Shown here: one piece after another, positions 8,801-17,298 of the stretch
Layout: each line of letters opens with the position of its first letter
Numbering within the stretch: the stretch's first letter is position 1
Origin: Bacillus renqingensis
GTDB lineage: Bacteria; Bacillota; Bacilli; Bacillales; Cytobacillaceae
NCBI RefSeq assembly: GCF_016464375.1
Contig: NZ_JADDIU010000011.1
Span: 62,001 to 126,000 of the forward strand
Reading direction: 5' to 3'
Length of the DNA: 64,000 nt
Made by a program: the position numbers and the translations under genes
Notes under the pieces: model-generated
Seen by the model: the letters and a program-made list of their open reading frames with translations, nothing else
What the model was told of the DNA's origin: nothing
Databases searched by the model: none

Positions 8801-10192
8801 TCACTCTGTTAAGTTAGATAATTCCTCTAAACTATGATTCTCAGCTGAATAATAATATTTCCCTTGTGTAATAGCTGCCAAAACAATATGAACAATAAAA
8901 CTGATGGCAGCCGCTATAAAAGCAGATGTTGCAGCAAGGACAGTCCCTGGATGGAAGAGAGCAAAATAACAACCGATTGCAGATCCTAAGAGAAGAGCAA
9001 TAGGGCCAACCGGATTCCAATTTCTTAAATATCCCTGTCGATATTCTAAATATGACGGACCAATTTTCATTATCTTTTTTACAATAAGTAAATCTGCTAT
9101 CATTGAAGCTGTCCATGCAAACATACTTACACCTTGAAATGTTAATACTGGTCCAATATAATCGATTACATTCGATAACATGGCTATAAGGGCTAAACCA
9201 GCTGTTACAACAACCCAAAATACTCGACCTGGTGTAAAACCTAAAATTCTTGAGAAAAAATTAGCTAAAGAAAGGGAACCGCTATATAAGTTAATAAGAT
9301 TAATTCTTAATTGGCTTAATACGGTGTAACCAGCACCACCAATGCCTAGTACCGTTACCATGTATATACCAGGATTTGATTCTGCAAAACGAAGAGCAAA
9401 CCAGATACCAACCATACCCATAATAAAATAAGAGCCAATTTGAGGTGCAAAGCCGATAAGCAATGAAAATTTTATTTCCTTTGGTTTTATATAGCGTGCG
9501 TAGTCTGCTGTTAATAGAGATTGGAGGCCGATAATTCCATTGAAAATACCCATACAAGTCAGAAGGGCAATACCGCCAGAAACCTGACTATCAGGCTGAA
9601 AAGTTAACCAATTAGTGGGTGCAGAGGCAATATCCATATTAAGCGCAATGATAATACCACTTATCAGGAGAATAATATATATTGGTAAGGAGTATTTCTG
9701 AAACTTGTTAAGTTGTCTCATTCCATACCAATTAAGCGGGATAATTCCTATTCCAAGGATAACCATAATAACCCAAACGGGAATAGAAGGGATGTAAGCA
9801 TGAATAGCGTGTGACATGATACTTCCTTCTATAGAAGCAAGAACGATAAAGTTCGATGCATAAATTAGTGAAGTCATGGCCGCACCCACGAAACCATACC
9901 CAGTCCCTCTAGCCATTAAATTCGAATTAAGGCCTGTCCTAGCTGCAAAATACGCAAATATCGATGCTAGAATACCATTTAGGATAGTTGCATATATCAT
10001 AGCTGTTATAGCCGTTTTACTTCCATATGCAATGGCCATTTCTCCAGCAACTTGCATGAAAATCATAGCACCTGTAATACCTAGAGTTACATTCAGAATA
10101 CTTTTCCAAGGCATTCTTTTATCCTCTGGTACTGCTTCTAAGGAAAAATCATCATTTTCATCTGATGTTGTATTTGTAATAAGTTCAGCCAT
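8801..10192 (-). CDS. NCS1-family purine/cytosine-type permease
   Basis: A 463-residue protein with about 12 membrane segments and the layout of the NCS1 (CodB-like) family of proton or sodium symporters for nucleobases and related heterocycles. The early ARTGLNSNLMARGTGYG segment fits this family. Its ATG follows AGAGGTAGG. It is the last gene in line with a cluster for degrading a hydroxypyridine-like compound, so a pyridine carboxylate or hydroxypyridine is a reasonable substrate; that is inference. A partial terminator hairpin separates it from the dioxygenase gene. Confidence 0.85.
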   Translation of the reverse strand: MAELITNTTSDENDDFSLEAVPEDKRMPWKSILNVTLGITGAMIFMQVAGEMAIAYGSKTAITAMIYATILNGILASIFAYFAARTGLNSNLMARGTGYGFVGAAMTSLIYASNFIVLASIEGSIMSHAIHAYIPSIPVWVIMVILGIGIIPLNWYGMRQLNKFQKYSLPIYIILLISGIIIALNMDIASAPTNWLTFQPDSQVSGGIALLTCMGIFNGIIGLQSLLTADYARYIKPKEIKFSLLIGFAPQIGSYFIMGMVGIWFALRFAESNPGIYMVTVLGIGGAGYTVLSQLRINLINLYSGSLSLANFFSRILGFTPGRVFWVVVTAGLALIAMLSNVIDYIGPVLTFQGVSMFAWTASMIADLLIVKKIMKIGPSYLEYRQGYLRNWNPVGPIALLLGSAIGCYFALFHPGTVLAATSAFIAAAISFIVHIVLAAITQGKYYYSAENHSLEELSNLTE

Positions 10193-10298
10193 TCAAATCC
10201 TACCTCTTTCCTCATCTATTATTTATCAACTTATAACTTAATATTTTTATAACATATAGTGCTAAAAGTTTATGTTAAGAGTCAGTTGTAAAAATCTA

Positions 10299-10346
10299 AG
10301 AACCGCTGAATAACCTTATTTATAAATAAAATGGGTTCAGCGATTC
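10299..10346 (-). terminator. Hairpin between the dioxygenase and permease genes
   Basis: The arms AGAATCGCTGA-ACCC and GG-TTATTCAGCGGTTCT pair imperfectly around an AT-rich loop. The T-run after it on the minus strand is broken (TAGATTTTTA). It may reduce rather than stop transcription into the permease gene. Confidence 0.5.
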
Positions 10347-10433
10347 TCTTTGAATAAAACCAGCTATTAATCAAAACAAAATAAATTTTTTGCCTTAAAA
10401 ATTGTTTGTTGTATGGAGTTGGATAGATTCGAT

Positions 10434-11480
10434 TTATTTAATTAATTGTGAATCACTTACAGGTTTCATTTCTTCGATGACAACGTCCCCATCTTTGACG
10501 ATTAACTTACCATCAAGATATAATGTGCAATTTTTCATCGGCAAATCAAGGTGGCATGGCGTATCATTATTTCCACCTAATTCAGAATTTGGACCTAATG
10601 AGAATAGAACGTTTCCATAAAATGCTCGCCCATCCATACCAAATACTTGGTCATCGAAGGCTAAGCTATGCCATTGTGCTCGTTCATTTAATCCCCAGCC
10701 AATATGCGAGATGGCATATGCTCGAGGGTCATGAAAGCTTTCCATATAATCTTTAATCAGCATTGCATCAAAACCGCCCTCGATATTTGTTACCATTCCA
10801 TCTTTGATGGTAAAAGTCACCGGTTCTTGTAAATATCTATTAAATGGGAATAAAATATCCCCCTTATCCATAACAACAACTCCCTCAACACCACCATCGT
10901 TAGAGGTAGCTGCAGCAAAGCAACTTGGAAGGTGATCCCATCTTCCAGGTTCATCTGCGAAGGCGTATTCCGTTAGTATCGGATATTGCCCTAGTTGATA
11001 CGTAACATCCGTCCCTGCCTTATTTGTCACTCTCAGTTCTTTTGCATTCTTTAATAGATTGGTTGCGAATAACACTCTCTCCTTGTCGCTTTCCTTAGGA
11101 AACATTCTCTTGATAACATCAAATGGTTCAACAACCATTAAAATTCTGACACCTGATTCTTGAAGTTCCAACTGCTCTTTTGAAAATAAGAGAAGAACTA
11201 AATCAATAACAAGATCCGCCTTCTTTAGGCACTCAACAGCAATTCGATTATCTGTTAATGGTGTGATTCCAAAAGATCCTTCATTCCCGCGATTAACTGG
11301 AGGAAGTTTCAACTCAAATACGTTCGCCCCGATTTGAGAAGCAGCAGTTAAAAAGGCCTTTGCATAATCAGCACGAATATCACCAGAAGTTAGAACTGCT
11401 ATTGTTTCCGTTGGCTGTAGTTTACAGAGTTCCAGTTCCTTTTTAAAAAGATCAACCATTTCATCAAATTCAACTGTCAT
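10434..11480 (-). CDS. nicX: 2,5-dihydroxypyridine 5,6-dioxygenase (NicX-like)
   Basis: A 348-residue protein, the same length as NicX of Pseudomonas putida. NicX is an Fe(II) extradiol-type enzyme that opens 2,5-dihydroxypyridine to N-formylmaleamate. The late HLD triad (DTPCHLDLPM, residues about 315-324) and an upstream histidine in AISHIGWGLNERAQW (about 265-280) match the metal ligands of that family. The start overlaps the end of the deformylase gene by four bases (ATGA). The deformylase, maleamate amidase and maleate isomerase next to it strengthen the assignment. An M29-type aminopeptidase, the structural relative, is much less likely. Confidence 0.85.
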   Translation of the reverse strand: MTVEFDEMVDLFKKELELCKLQPTETIAVLTSGDIRADYAKAFLTAASQIGANVFELKLPPVNRGNEGSFGITPLTDNRIAVECLKKADLVIDLVLLLFSKEQLELQESGVRILMVVEPFDVIKRMFPKESDKERVLFATNLLKNAKELRVTNKAGTDVTYQLGQYPILTEYAFADEPGRWDHLPSCFAAATSNDGGVEGVVVMDKGDILFPFNRYLQEPVTFTIKDGMVTNIEGGFDAMLIKDYMESFHDPRAYAISHIGWGLNERAQWHSLAFDDQVFGMDGRAFYGNVLFSLGPNSELGGNNDTPCHLDLPMKNCTLYLDGKLIVKDGDVVIEEMKPVSDSQLIK

Positions 11481-12319
11481 TTTAAAACCCTTCTTTCATT
11501 TAATTTAAAAACCTTATCAACAAAAGCAGAAATATAATTCGCTGTTTCCACCGGTGCATCCTTATAAATCATATGTCCAACATTTTTGACTCTTACTGTC
11601 TCCATGGAAGGATTAATTGCTTTCAAAACTTGCAGTTCATTGTTGCGAATGGTATCGCCATGTTCCGCAGCTAACAAGAGAGTAGGTACGGTAAGCATTT
11701 TTACATGTACTTGAAACGGTTCTTTTAATAAAGATTCGTATGATTGAATTATTGCTTGGAGACTGTTATTTCGATATTCCTCTGCTCTTTCAGCAACCTG
11801 CTCCTCCGTAAATGCGGGAAAATAACTTCTAAATGCATCCATCTCCCCTTGGTCAACGGCTTCTTTTTGTTTGATAAACATGGATAATGGATTCGGATAA
11901 ACTTTCCTCTGTCCAGGTCCGTTAATTGGTGGATCAATTAATACCAAGCCAGAAATAAGGGATGGGTAGCGACTGCCAAACGAAGCAGCAATTCTTGCCC
12001 CCATAGAATGTCCGACTACAATAGGAGAATGAGGATGATCAATAATAGCGTTCATAACATTTAATAAGTCCTCAGAATAATCATCTAAGGTGTATCCTTC
12101 TTTAGGAGCATCCGAGAGTCCCCGTCCTCTTGGATCCATAGAAAAGATATGGTAATGATCCGGCATCCTATTTAAGACATTTATAAATGAATAACTGTAA
12201 CTAGTTATTCCTGGTAAGAAAATGACAGGAATTCCATCTTTTCTTCCCTTTGTAATTAGATGAATATTGGCATTTAATCCCTCTACATACAGATCCTCAA
12301 AGGAATGACTATTATTCAT
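11477..12319 (-). CDS. nicD: Alpha/beta hydrolase, N-formylmaleamate deformylase (NicD-like)
   Basis: A 280-residue alpha/beta hydrolase with the nucleophile elbow VVGHSMGAR (Ser about 105), an acid in LIDPPINGPGQ and the late histidine in VKNVGHMIYKD. NicD removes formate from N-formylmaleamate to give maleamate. The fold alone does not fix the substrate; the call rests on its lying between the dioxygenase and amidase genes. The ATG has a GGAAGGGG site. There is a 227-base gap to the amidase gene, in which nothing is recognised. Confidence 0.78.
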   Translation of the reverse strand: MNNSHSFEDLYVEGLNANIHLITKGRKDGIPVIFLPGITSYSYSFINVLNRMPDHYHIFSMDPRGRGLSDAPKEGYTLDDYSEDLLNVMNAIIDHPHSPIVVGHSMGARIAASFGSRYPSLISGLVLIDPPINGPGQRKVYPNPLSMFIKQKEAVDQGEMDAFRSYFPAFTEEQVAERAEEYRNNSLQAIIQSYESLLKEPFQVHVKMLTVPTLLLAAEHGDTIRNNELQVLKAINPSMETVRVKNVGHMIYKDAPVETANYISAFVDKVFKLNERRVLK

Positions 12320-12546
12320 TCAAACTAGCCCCTTCCAACAAAATACTTTTCAAAACTTTACAGTAGATTCAGATAAATCCTTAGTGAAAATATTGGCTTT
12401 TAAGATTGTCTAAGTTTAATGGATTTGCGAAATTATTGATCAATGATGGTCTATCCTATTGCGGTCAAAGTGCTCTCGAAGAAGTGTCACCACATTAACT
12501 GTTATATTGAATGTAGTCTTTAAGTACTTACAAATGAAGAAAGTTG

Positions 12547-13206
12547 TCAAATTTTTGTAGATGCTGCTTTCGTTTTCGTAATAGTTTCAATAACTTCACT
12601 TGTCGTTAGAACATCAGCATATTTTTGACGAAGATCAAATAGACTTTGTTCATGTGATGCTTGTGAACGATCCCCCACAGCATCTTCAACGACAATCGGT
12701 CTATATCCTAATTGCAATGCATCAACAGCCGTCGCCCGAATACAGCCACATGTCGTACAGCCTACAATAATCACTGTATCAATATTATTAGCGTTGAGCC
12801 GAGCAATGAGATCTGTTCCGAAGAAGGCTGATGCATACTTCTTCACAATCAGGCCATCACCAGGGCGATAGTCCAAACGCGGATCTACATCAACAGCTTC
12901 GGTACCAGTTTTTAATGTTTTTAATCCTTCCATTTTTTGAAACCAAATACCGGAATCAGCGAGTGAATCATCATCATAAGAAATAGTCGTAAAGAATATT
13001 GGAAGATTCATTTCATGCATCGTATTTAATAGCTTATTCGTTCGTTCAATCTGTCCCGTTAATTCAGATCCCATCGGCATTGATGGATTTGTAAATCCGT
13101 TTATCAAATCAACTACGATTAAGCCAGGCTTCTGTCCAAAGCCCAATAACTTACCAAAGCCTCTTTTCCTAAAAAAGGTTTCGTCGTCTCCATTATGTTG
13201 TATCAC
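12547..13206 (-). CDS. nicF: Maleamate amidohydrolase (NicF-like), isochorismatase/N-carbamoylsarcosine amidase family
   Basis: A 219-residue cysteine hydrolase that would turn maleamate into maleate and ammonia. The triad is visible: Asp33 in VVDLINGF, a lysine in VKKYASAFFGTDL (122 or 123) and the nucleophile Cys155 in TTCGCIRATAVDAL. The start is GTG with a GGGGGAG site. The same conserved block, with the nucleophile changed to Ser, is found in the cluster's regulator at 16339-17106. It lies in the same orientation as, and close behind, the flavin reductase gene. Confidence 0.85.
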   Translation of the reverse strand: MIQHNGDDETFFRKRGFGKLLGFGQKPGLIVVDLINGFTNPSMPMGSELTGQIERTNKLLNTMHEMNLPIFFTTISYDDDSLADSGIWFQKMEGLKTLKTGTEAVDVDPRLDYRPGDGLIVKKYASAFFGTDLIARLNANNIDTVIIVGCTTCGCIRATAVDALQLGYRPIVVEDAVGDRSQASHEQSLFDLRQKYADVLTTSEVIETITKTKAASTKI

Positions 13207-13254
13207 CAGGCTCCCCCTCTTATATCATCCAAGATTGAATAAACCAATTATGAA

Positions 13255-13746
13255 TTAGTTGCTTTTAACAGCAGTCCGAAATTCACCGAATTGCCGATCA
13301 AAGTAAAGTAATGGAGATTTAGATTCACCAAGTTCTACATTTTCAACTAACCCTATGAAAATTGTGTGATCTCCAGCTTCAACTACCTTATATACTTTGC
13401 AGTGTATATTCGCTAATGCACTTTTCACACTATAATTTGCATTCCCTTTGCTTTCTGTAAACTCTTCAAAAAATTTTGGCGCTCCCGCTTTAGCACCTGC
13501 CTTAGCCACATCGATTTGATCTTCAGCTAAAACACTTACACTAAAACGATCATTTTTTATAATGGCATGTGTACTCGCTGCCTTACTTGCAAGGCTTATT
13601 AATATAAGGGGTGGATCCATGGAGATGGAGCAACTTGCACTAACGGTAAGCCCCCAAGGTCTCCCATCTAATTCAGTTGTTACTACCGTAACTCCTGCAG
13701 CTAAACGGCTCATTGATTCGCGAAAATCCAACTGTAGTTCATTCAA
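13255..13746 (-). CDS. NADH:flavin oxidoreductase component of a two-component monooxygenase (HpaC-like)
   Basis: A 163-residue flavin reductase of the HpaC type (SRLAAGVTVVTTELDG, then GLTVSASCSISMDPPL and the late GDHTIFIGLVENVE). It would supply reduced FAD or FMN to the HpaB-type oxygenase encoded in the same operon. The frame extends further upstream, but a TTG at 13744-13746 lies eight bases after GGAAGGAGG and one base after the maleate isomerase stop. That is the likely start and implies coupled translation. Confidence 0.87.
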   Translation of the reverse strand: MNELQLDFRESMSRLAAGVTVVTTELDGRPWGLTVSASCSISMDPPLILISLASKAASTHAIIKNDRFSVSVLAEDQIDVAKAGAKAGAPKFFEEFTESKGNANYSVKSALANIHCKVYKVVEAGDHTIFIGLVENVELGESKSPLLYFDRQFGEFRTAVKSN

Positions 13747-13747
13747 T

Positions 13748-14536
13748 TTATTTTCCTCCTTCCTGCATTGAAACACTAGAAATCATATTACCTGATAAAA
13801 GTTTACCTGCATTTGGTACATAGGGATCTAAGTTTAATGTTTTAAGAATTTTATAGACTGTCGCTACGGATGCAGATAGAACAGGCTTTCCGATGTTATC
13901 TTCTACGATTTGAATCGCTTTTAATGAAGGCATTTGTACACAAGCTGATAGGACAACAGCATCTGCTTGGCTTATATCTAGATTTTTCGCAATCTCCACA
14001 AGGCGCAATGGATCTTGGCGTCCTACTTCAAGATTATCCGGAATCTCCAAACTTATAGAATCCGTAACTTGGATATCGCTTGCTTCTATATATTCAATCA
14101 CTTGATTTGTTAATGGTTTCATATAAGGAGTGATAATCGCGACTTTTTTCGCCCCTAATACTTTAATTCCTTCCACAAGGGCACCTGCACTACTTACAAT
14201 TGGAGTAGGTGCATCATTTTCCTTTGTTTTATTAAAAAGGCGATGCTCTGATTCAATATGGTAGCCAGGGCCTTGACACATAATAGCGATAAGGCAGGCA
14301 TAAGCGAGTACATCACATCTCGCATCTGAGAGTTCAACTACACAACGATCACTTTCTGCATCCATGAATTTTAATTCTTCTTTTGTTACTTTCTGCATCC
14401 GCATCCGACTTGAATGAAAGGTAAATGATAAGTCTGGATCTACTTGTTGTTTTCTTTGAAGCATGGCAGGAATTTCTGTTTCCATTGTTGTATTTGAACT
14501 AGGAACAACAAGCCCAATTCGATAATTTTTTTTCAC
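13748..14536 (-). CDS. nicE: Maleate cis-trans isomerase (NicE-like), Asp/Glu racemase superfamily
   Basis: A 262-residue protein that would convert maleate to fumarate. It has the N-terminal GLVVPSSNTTMETEIP segment and two cysteines in the expected contexts: LAYACLIAIM (near residue 78) and VVLSACVQMPSL (near residue 195). These are the catalytic pair in maleate isomerases. The GTG start at 14534-14536 follows AAGGAGGG; the upstream extension of the frame has no ribosome site. It is the last chemical step before the citric acid cycle in this cluster. Confidence 0.87.
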   Translation of the reverse strand: MKKNYRIGLVVPSSNTTMETEIPAMLQRKQQVDPDLSFTFHSSRMRMQKVTKEELKFMDAESDRCVVELSDARCDVLAYACLIAIMCQGPGYHIESEHRLFNKTKENDAPTPIVSSAGALVEGIKVLGAKKVAIITPYMKPLTNQVIEYIEASDIQVTDSISLEIPDNLEVGRQDPLRLVEIAKNLDISQADAVVLSACVQMPSLKAIQIVEDNIGKPVLSASVATVYKILKTLNLDPYVPNAGKLLSGNMISSVSMQEGGK

Positions 14537-14594
14537 AATTATTCCCTCCTTGATAGATTTTCGTTCTTTTATATCCATTTTTATAAATCTATCC

Positions 14595-16100
14595 TTATAA
14601 AGGAAGTCCAATAGATTTACGAATTTGATTCATAAATCCTGCTCTATCATATTCATGGTAGAGCCGCTCACGAAGAAGTGGGGCCGGCAACGCATTGACA
14701 TTTTCAAATAAGGCAACACGACCCGCATGAGAATCTGTAGTAATATCCCAAATAAAATTCATTAGTAAGTTTTTCTGTTTAGATGTTAAATCACGGCCAA
14801 AGAGAAGTTCTTCTAATTTGCCACCTATAAATGGATGTTCATAGTCTTGTTCGGAAAATCTCATGACCAATCCCTGACCGCATAGTTCTTGAAGATGATG
14901 GATAATTTGTGGATAATTCGTAATGCCATATAGACGTCCTGCAGTTAACATATTCACATCTGGCCACATTACTTCATCTTGTGTTAGTTGTGCTAATTCT
15001 TCAGAGGCTAATACGTAGGCTCTTAATGTCTGAGCATATTGAATAACTTCCGATACTATTGATCGTACGCCTGGAATTTTTCCAGTTCCTAACGCATCTA
15101 CAATGAGTTGTGCAGCTCCTACATACATCTCGGCTTTTGTTGCTAAACGAGAAAGAATATGCCAATGTGCTCCAAGAATGACGACACCGTATAATTCATT
15201 TAATTCTGGAACTCCGAAGTTGAAAATTCTCCATTTTTCCACAAATACATTATCAAATATTAGGAAGGAGTCTGATTCTTCCCCGCGTGATTTTACTGGA
15301 TGGTCATAGGATTTAGAAGCATCTACAGAAAAAGTTTCACGAGATACAATATGGATACCTGGTGCATTGATTGGAACAGAAAGCCATAATGATTCTTCAG
15401 GCAATAAACCAGGGCGCATCAAGTTAGATAGAATCATTTCGTTTCCTTGAGCTGCTATTGACCCTACCGCCTTTGCCCCACTAATATAAATACCTTCTTC
15501 CGTTTCTTTCACGACTCTCAATAATGCGGGAGTGAAATCACTGCCTTTCACTTTGTTTCCCAATTCATCCTCAAACAGACGTGCTCCACCAGCTGCTGCT
15601 TTTGATCGATCGTTTTGAGGATCTACTAATACTTCAGGCCCCATTAAATTATTCTTTTGTGCATAGTCAATATAATGAAGGACATTTTCTGCATATTCGG
15701 GCCTTCTTTCACGGAACTTTGAAATATAAGCAGCCATTCCAACAGGGACAAGCGGAGCTAAATCAAATGGTCTACCAAAGACCCCAAACGTTTCTTGAGC
15801 AACATAATCCGTTAATTCACGTCGACTCTTAAGATCTTCTTTTGTCCGTGGAATCATCCATGCTTTCGTAACCCTTTCACCTAAATCTTGTCGAACATAG
15901 GTGAGCTTATCTTTTAAATTCGGATCATGTTGGGCATCAAAAATCTTACTCATTATATTGATTCCGCCACTTGTAGCTGGATGCGTTGTTACATCCGGAA
16001 TAAGTTCACCCTTATAATAGACAGTTCGATTATCACGAAGACTTTCCTTATACATTTCACCTGTTTTCAAATACTTTGACACAACTTGAATGTTAACCAT
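14595..16100 (-). CDS. HpaB-type FADH2-dependent aromatic monooxygenase, oxygenase component
   Basis: A 501-residue protein of the 4-hydroxyphenylacetate 3-monooxygenase family, which uses free reduced flavin (DPQNDRSKAAAGG in the middle, FGRDLTSKQKNLLMNFIWDITTDSHAGR late). It is the first gene of the operon, 58 bases ahead of the isomerase. The partner reductase is two genes downstream. As the downstream genes degrade 2,5-dihydroxypyridine, this enzyme probably makes that compound by hydroxylating, possibly with loss of a carboxylate, a monohydroxypyridine such as 6-hydroxynicotinate or 5-hydroxypicolinate. Known routes use a different class (single-component NicC). The substrate is inferred. 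Confidence 0.85.
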   Translation of the reverse strand: MVNIQVVSKYLKTGEMYKESLRDNRTVYYKGELIPDVTTHPATSGGINIMSKIFDAQHDPNLKDKLTYVRQDLGERVTKAWMIPRTKEDLKSRRELTDYVAQETFGVFGRPFDLAPLVPVGMAAYISKFRERRPEYAENVLHYIDYAQKNNLMGPEVLVDPQNDRSKAAAGGARLFEDELGNKVKGSDFTPALLRVVKETEEGIYISGAKAVGSIAAQGNEMILSNLMRPGLLPEESLWLSVPINAPGIHIVSRETFSVDASKSYDHPVKSRGEESDSFLIFDNVFVEKWRIFNFGVPELNELYGVVILGAHWHILSRLATKAEMYVGAAQLIVDALGTGKIPGVRSIVSEVIQYAQTLRAYVLASEELAQLTQDEVMWPDVNMLTAGRLYGITNYPQIIHHLQELCGQGLVMRFSEQDYEHPFIGGKLEELLFGRDLTSKQKNLLMNFIWDITTDSHAGRVALFENVNALPAPLLRERLYHEYDRAGFMNQIRKSIGLPL

Positions 16101-16186
16101 TTTGCTTTCTCCCCCATTTTAGAAAATTATTTTTTCATCCTCAGGCTTAATTCATAAGATTCAAATAACATTGTTAACACCAACCA

Positions 16187-16204
16187 AAACTTATCAAACT
16201 TACC
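16187..16204 (-). promoter_or_regulatory. Tandem nine-base repeat, candidate operator
   Basis: On the plus strand AAACTTATC is followed directly by AAACTTACC. Read on the minus strand this gives GGTAAGTTTGATAA, located about 10-25 bases after the predicted transcription start. A related word, GGTAAGTAGGTAA, lies in the regulator's own upstream region at 17241-17253. This fits a shared operator for the MerR-like regulator. Confidence 0.4.
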
Positions 16205-16221
16205 AAACCTGTTATATTTTC

Positions 16222-16250
16222 ATTCTATATTACGTTTTATTTTGTGTCAA
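16222..16250 (-). promoter_or_regulatory. SigA-type promoter of the pyridine-type operon
   Basis: On the minus strand TTGACA (16245-16250), a 17-base spacer and TAGAAT (16222-16227), about 120 bases ahead of the monooxygenase start. The spacer is of normal length, unlike the 19-20 bases typical of MerR-activated promoters, so the regulator probably does not act by the classical MerR twisting mechanism. Confidence 0.7.
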
Positions 16251-16289
16251 TATTAAAATTAATTGAAATTTACAGAAAATTTATTTAAT

Positions 16290-16328
16290 AAAAAACACCG
16301 TGAATAACTATTTATCATTCACAGTGTT
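16290..16328 (-). terminator. Terminator after the regulator gene
   Basis: The stem AACACTGTGAAT pairs with ATTCACGGTGTT (one G-U pair) around an 11-base loop and is followed on the minus strand by six U residues. It separates the regulator transcript from the operon promoter just downstream. Confidence 0.85.
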
Positions 16329-16338
16329 AAGATTTTTC

Positions 16339-17106
16339 CTATTTTTTCATTCCTTTGAGGGTTTTATCTAAACTAATCACATCAGCGTATCTTGCATTTA
16401 AATCTAATAATGTGGAGTTTTGCAACGTCTGATTTCGATCTCCAACCGCTTCTTTCGGAATAATAACCCTGTATCCTCTTTGAAGGGCATCTACTGCAGT
16501 TGCTCTTATACTTCCGCTTGTTGTAGCTCCCGCCAAGATAATTGTATCAATTTGCTTTGATTGCAAATAATCATTTACTTGATTATTGTATAAGTCAGTA
16601 ATATAGACCGTAGGATTAATGATATCAAACGAGTAGCCACTAAGATCCGGATGAATTTGGCTCCATGTACTTTGGTGATCTAAAATTTGAAGAGATGGGA
16701 ATTTCTCGCTCCAAAGTCTGGATACTTTATTGTCGGGTTCATAGATCGTTTTGCTAAAAACAATCGGAATTTTTTGGATAACAGCTTCTTCGATTAACTG
16801 CTTTGCTGAAGATATTTGATCTTCGATTTTAATAGATAATTGAGAATGTGGATCCGTAAAAGCGATGGTTAAATCACGGATTAATAAGGCAATTTTTTTC
16901 CCAAATCCTATTTGTCCTGAAAATCCTTGATTAGAATATAATTGCTGGATTTCATCCAATATATATCTTCTCTGACCACCAGGGGTGTATATAACCTTCA
17001 GTCCATATTCTTCAATATACCCACTCTTCTCTAAACGGCGCAAAGTACTCGGTGAAACACCTAACAGTTTTGAGGCTTCTGATATATTTAAGAGATTCTC
17101 ATACAT
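16339..17106 (-). CDS. Fusion regulator: MerR-like HTH plus inactive maleamate-amidase-like domain
   Basis: A 255-residue protein in two parts. Residues about 3-60 form a MerR/excisionase-type helix-turn-helix (ISEASKLLGVSPSTLRRLEK, then TPGGQRRYILDEI). Residues about 68-247 are an isochorismatase/N-carbamoylsarcosine amidase domain that closely follows the cluster's own amidase. It shares IRATAVDALQ, GYR and the VGDR block. The family aspartate remains (Asp78), but the nucleophile is Ser199 (TTSGSIRATAV) and the lysine position reads Thr or Val. The fold is kept while the chemistry is probably lost, which suggests a ligand sensor. The ATG at 17104-17106 has an AGGA site. It lies directly upstream of the operon, with its own terminator. 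Confidence 0.82.
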   Translation of the reverse strand: MYENLLNISEASKLLGVSPSTLRRLEKSGYIEEYGLKVIYTPGGQRRYILDEIQQLYSNQGFSGQIGFGKKIALLIRDLTIAFTDPHSQLSIKIEDQISSAKQLIEEAVIQKIPIVFSKTIYEPDNKVSRLWSEKFPSLQILDHQSTWSQIHPDLSGYSFDIINPTVYITDLYNNQVNDYLQSKQIDTIILAGATTSGSIRATAVDALQRGYRVIIPKEAVGDRNQTLQNSTLLDLNARYADVISLDKTLKGMKK

Positions 17107-17240
17107 AAACATTCCTACTTTCAAAGAATTCTATTAAACGACCACCTGCTAAAGCAAGTAGATATTTTTCGACGGATAAAGTCGTTATTCAAGGTGAAGA
17201 TCCATATCACTATTGAACCAACAATAATCTTTTACTTTTT

Positions 17241-17253
17241 TTACCTACTTACC
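17241..17253 (-). promoter_or_regulatory. Candidate autoregulatory operator of the fusion regulator
   Basis: On the minus strand GGTAAGTAGGTAA, just after an AT-rich TATAAAAT block that could be the -10 region. It resembles the tandem site in the operon's promoter region (GGTAAGTTTGATAA). Confidence 0.35.
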
Positions 17254-17298
17254 TTATATTTTATATCATATACTGAGTGAATTTCATAATAGGAATAA

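Noticed and set aside
10434-11480. M29 leucyl aminopeptidase reading of the NicX-like gene
   Set aside because: The folds are related, but the HLD metal motif, the length and the three neighbouring maleamate-pathway genes favour the dioxygenase.
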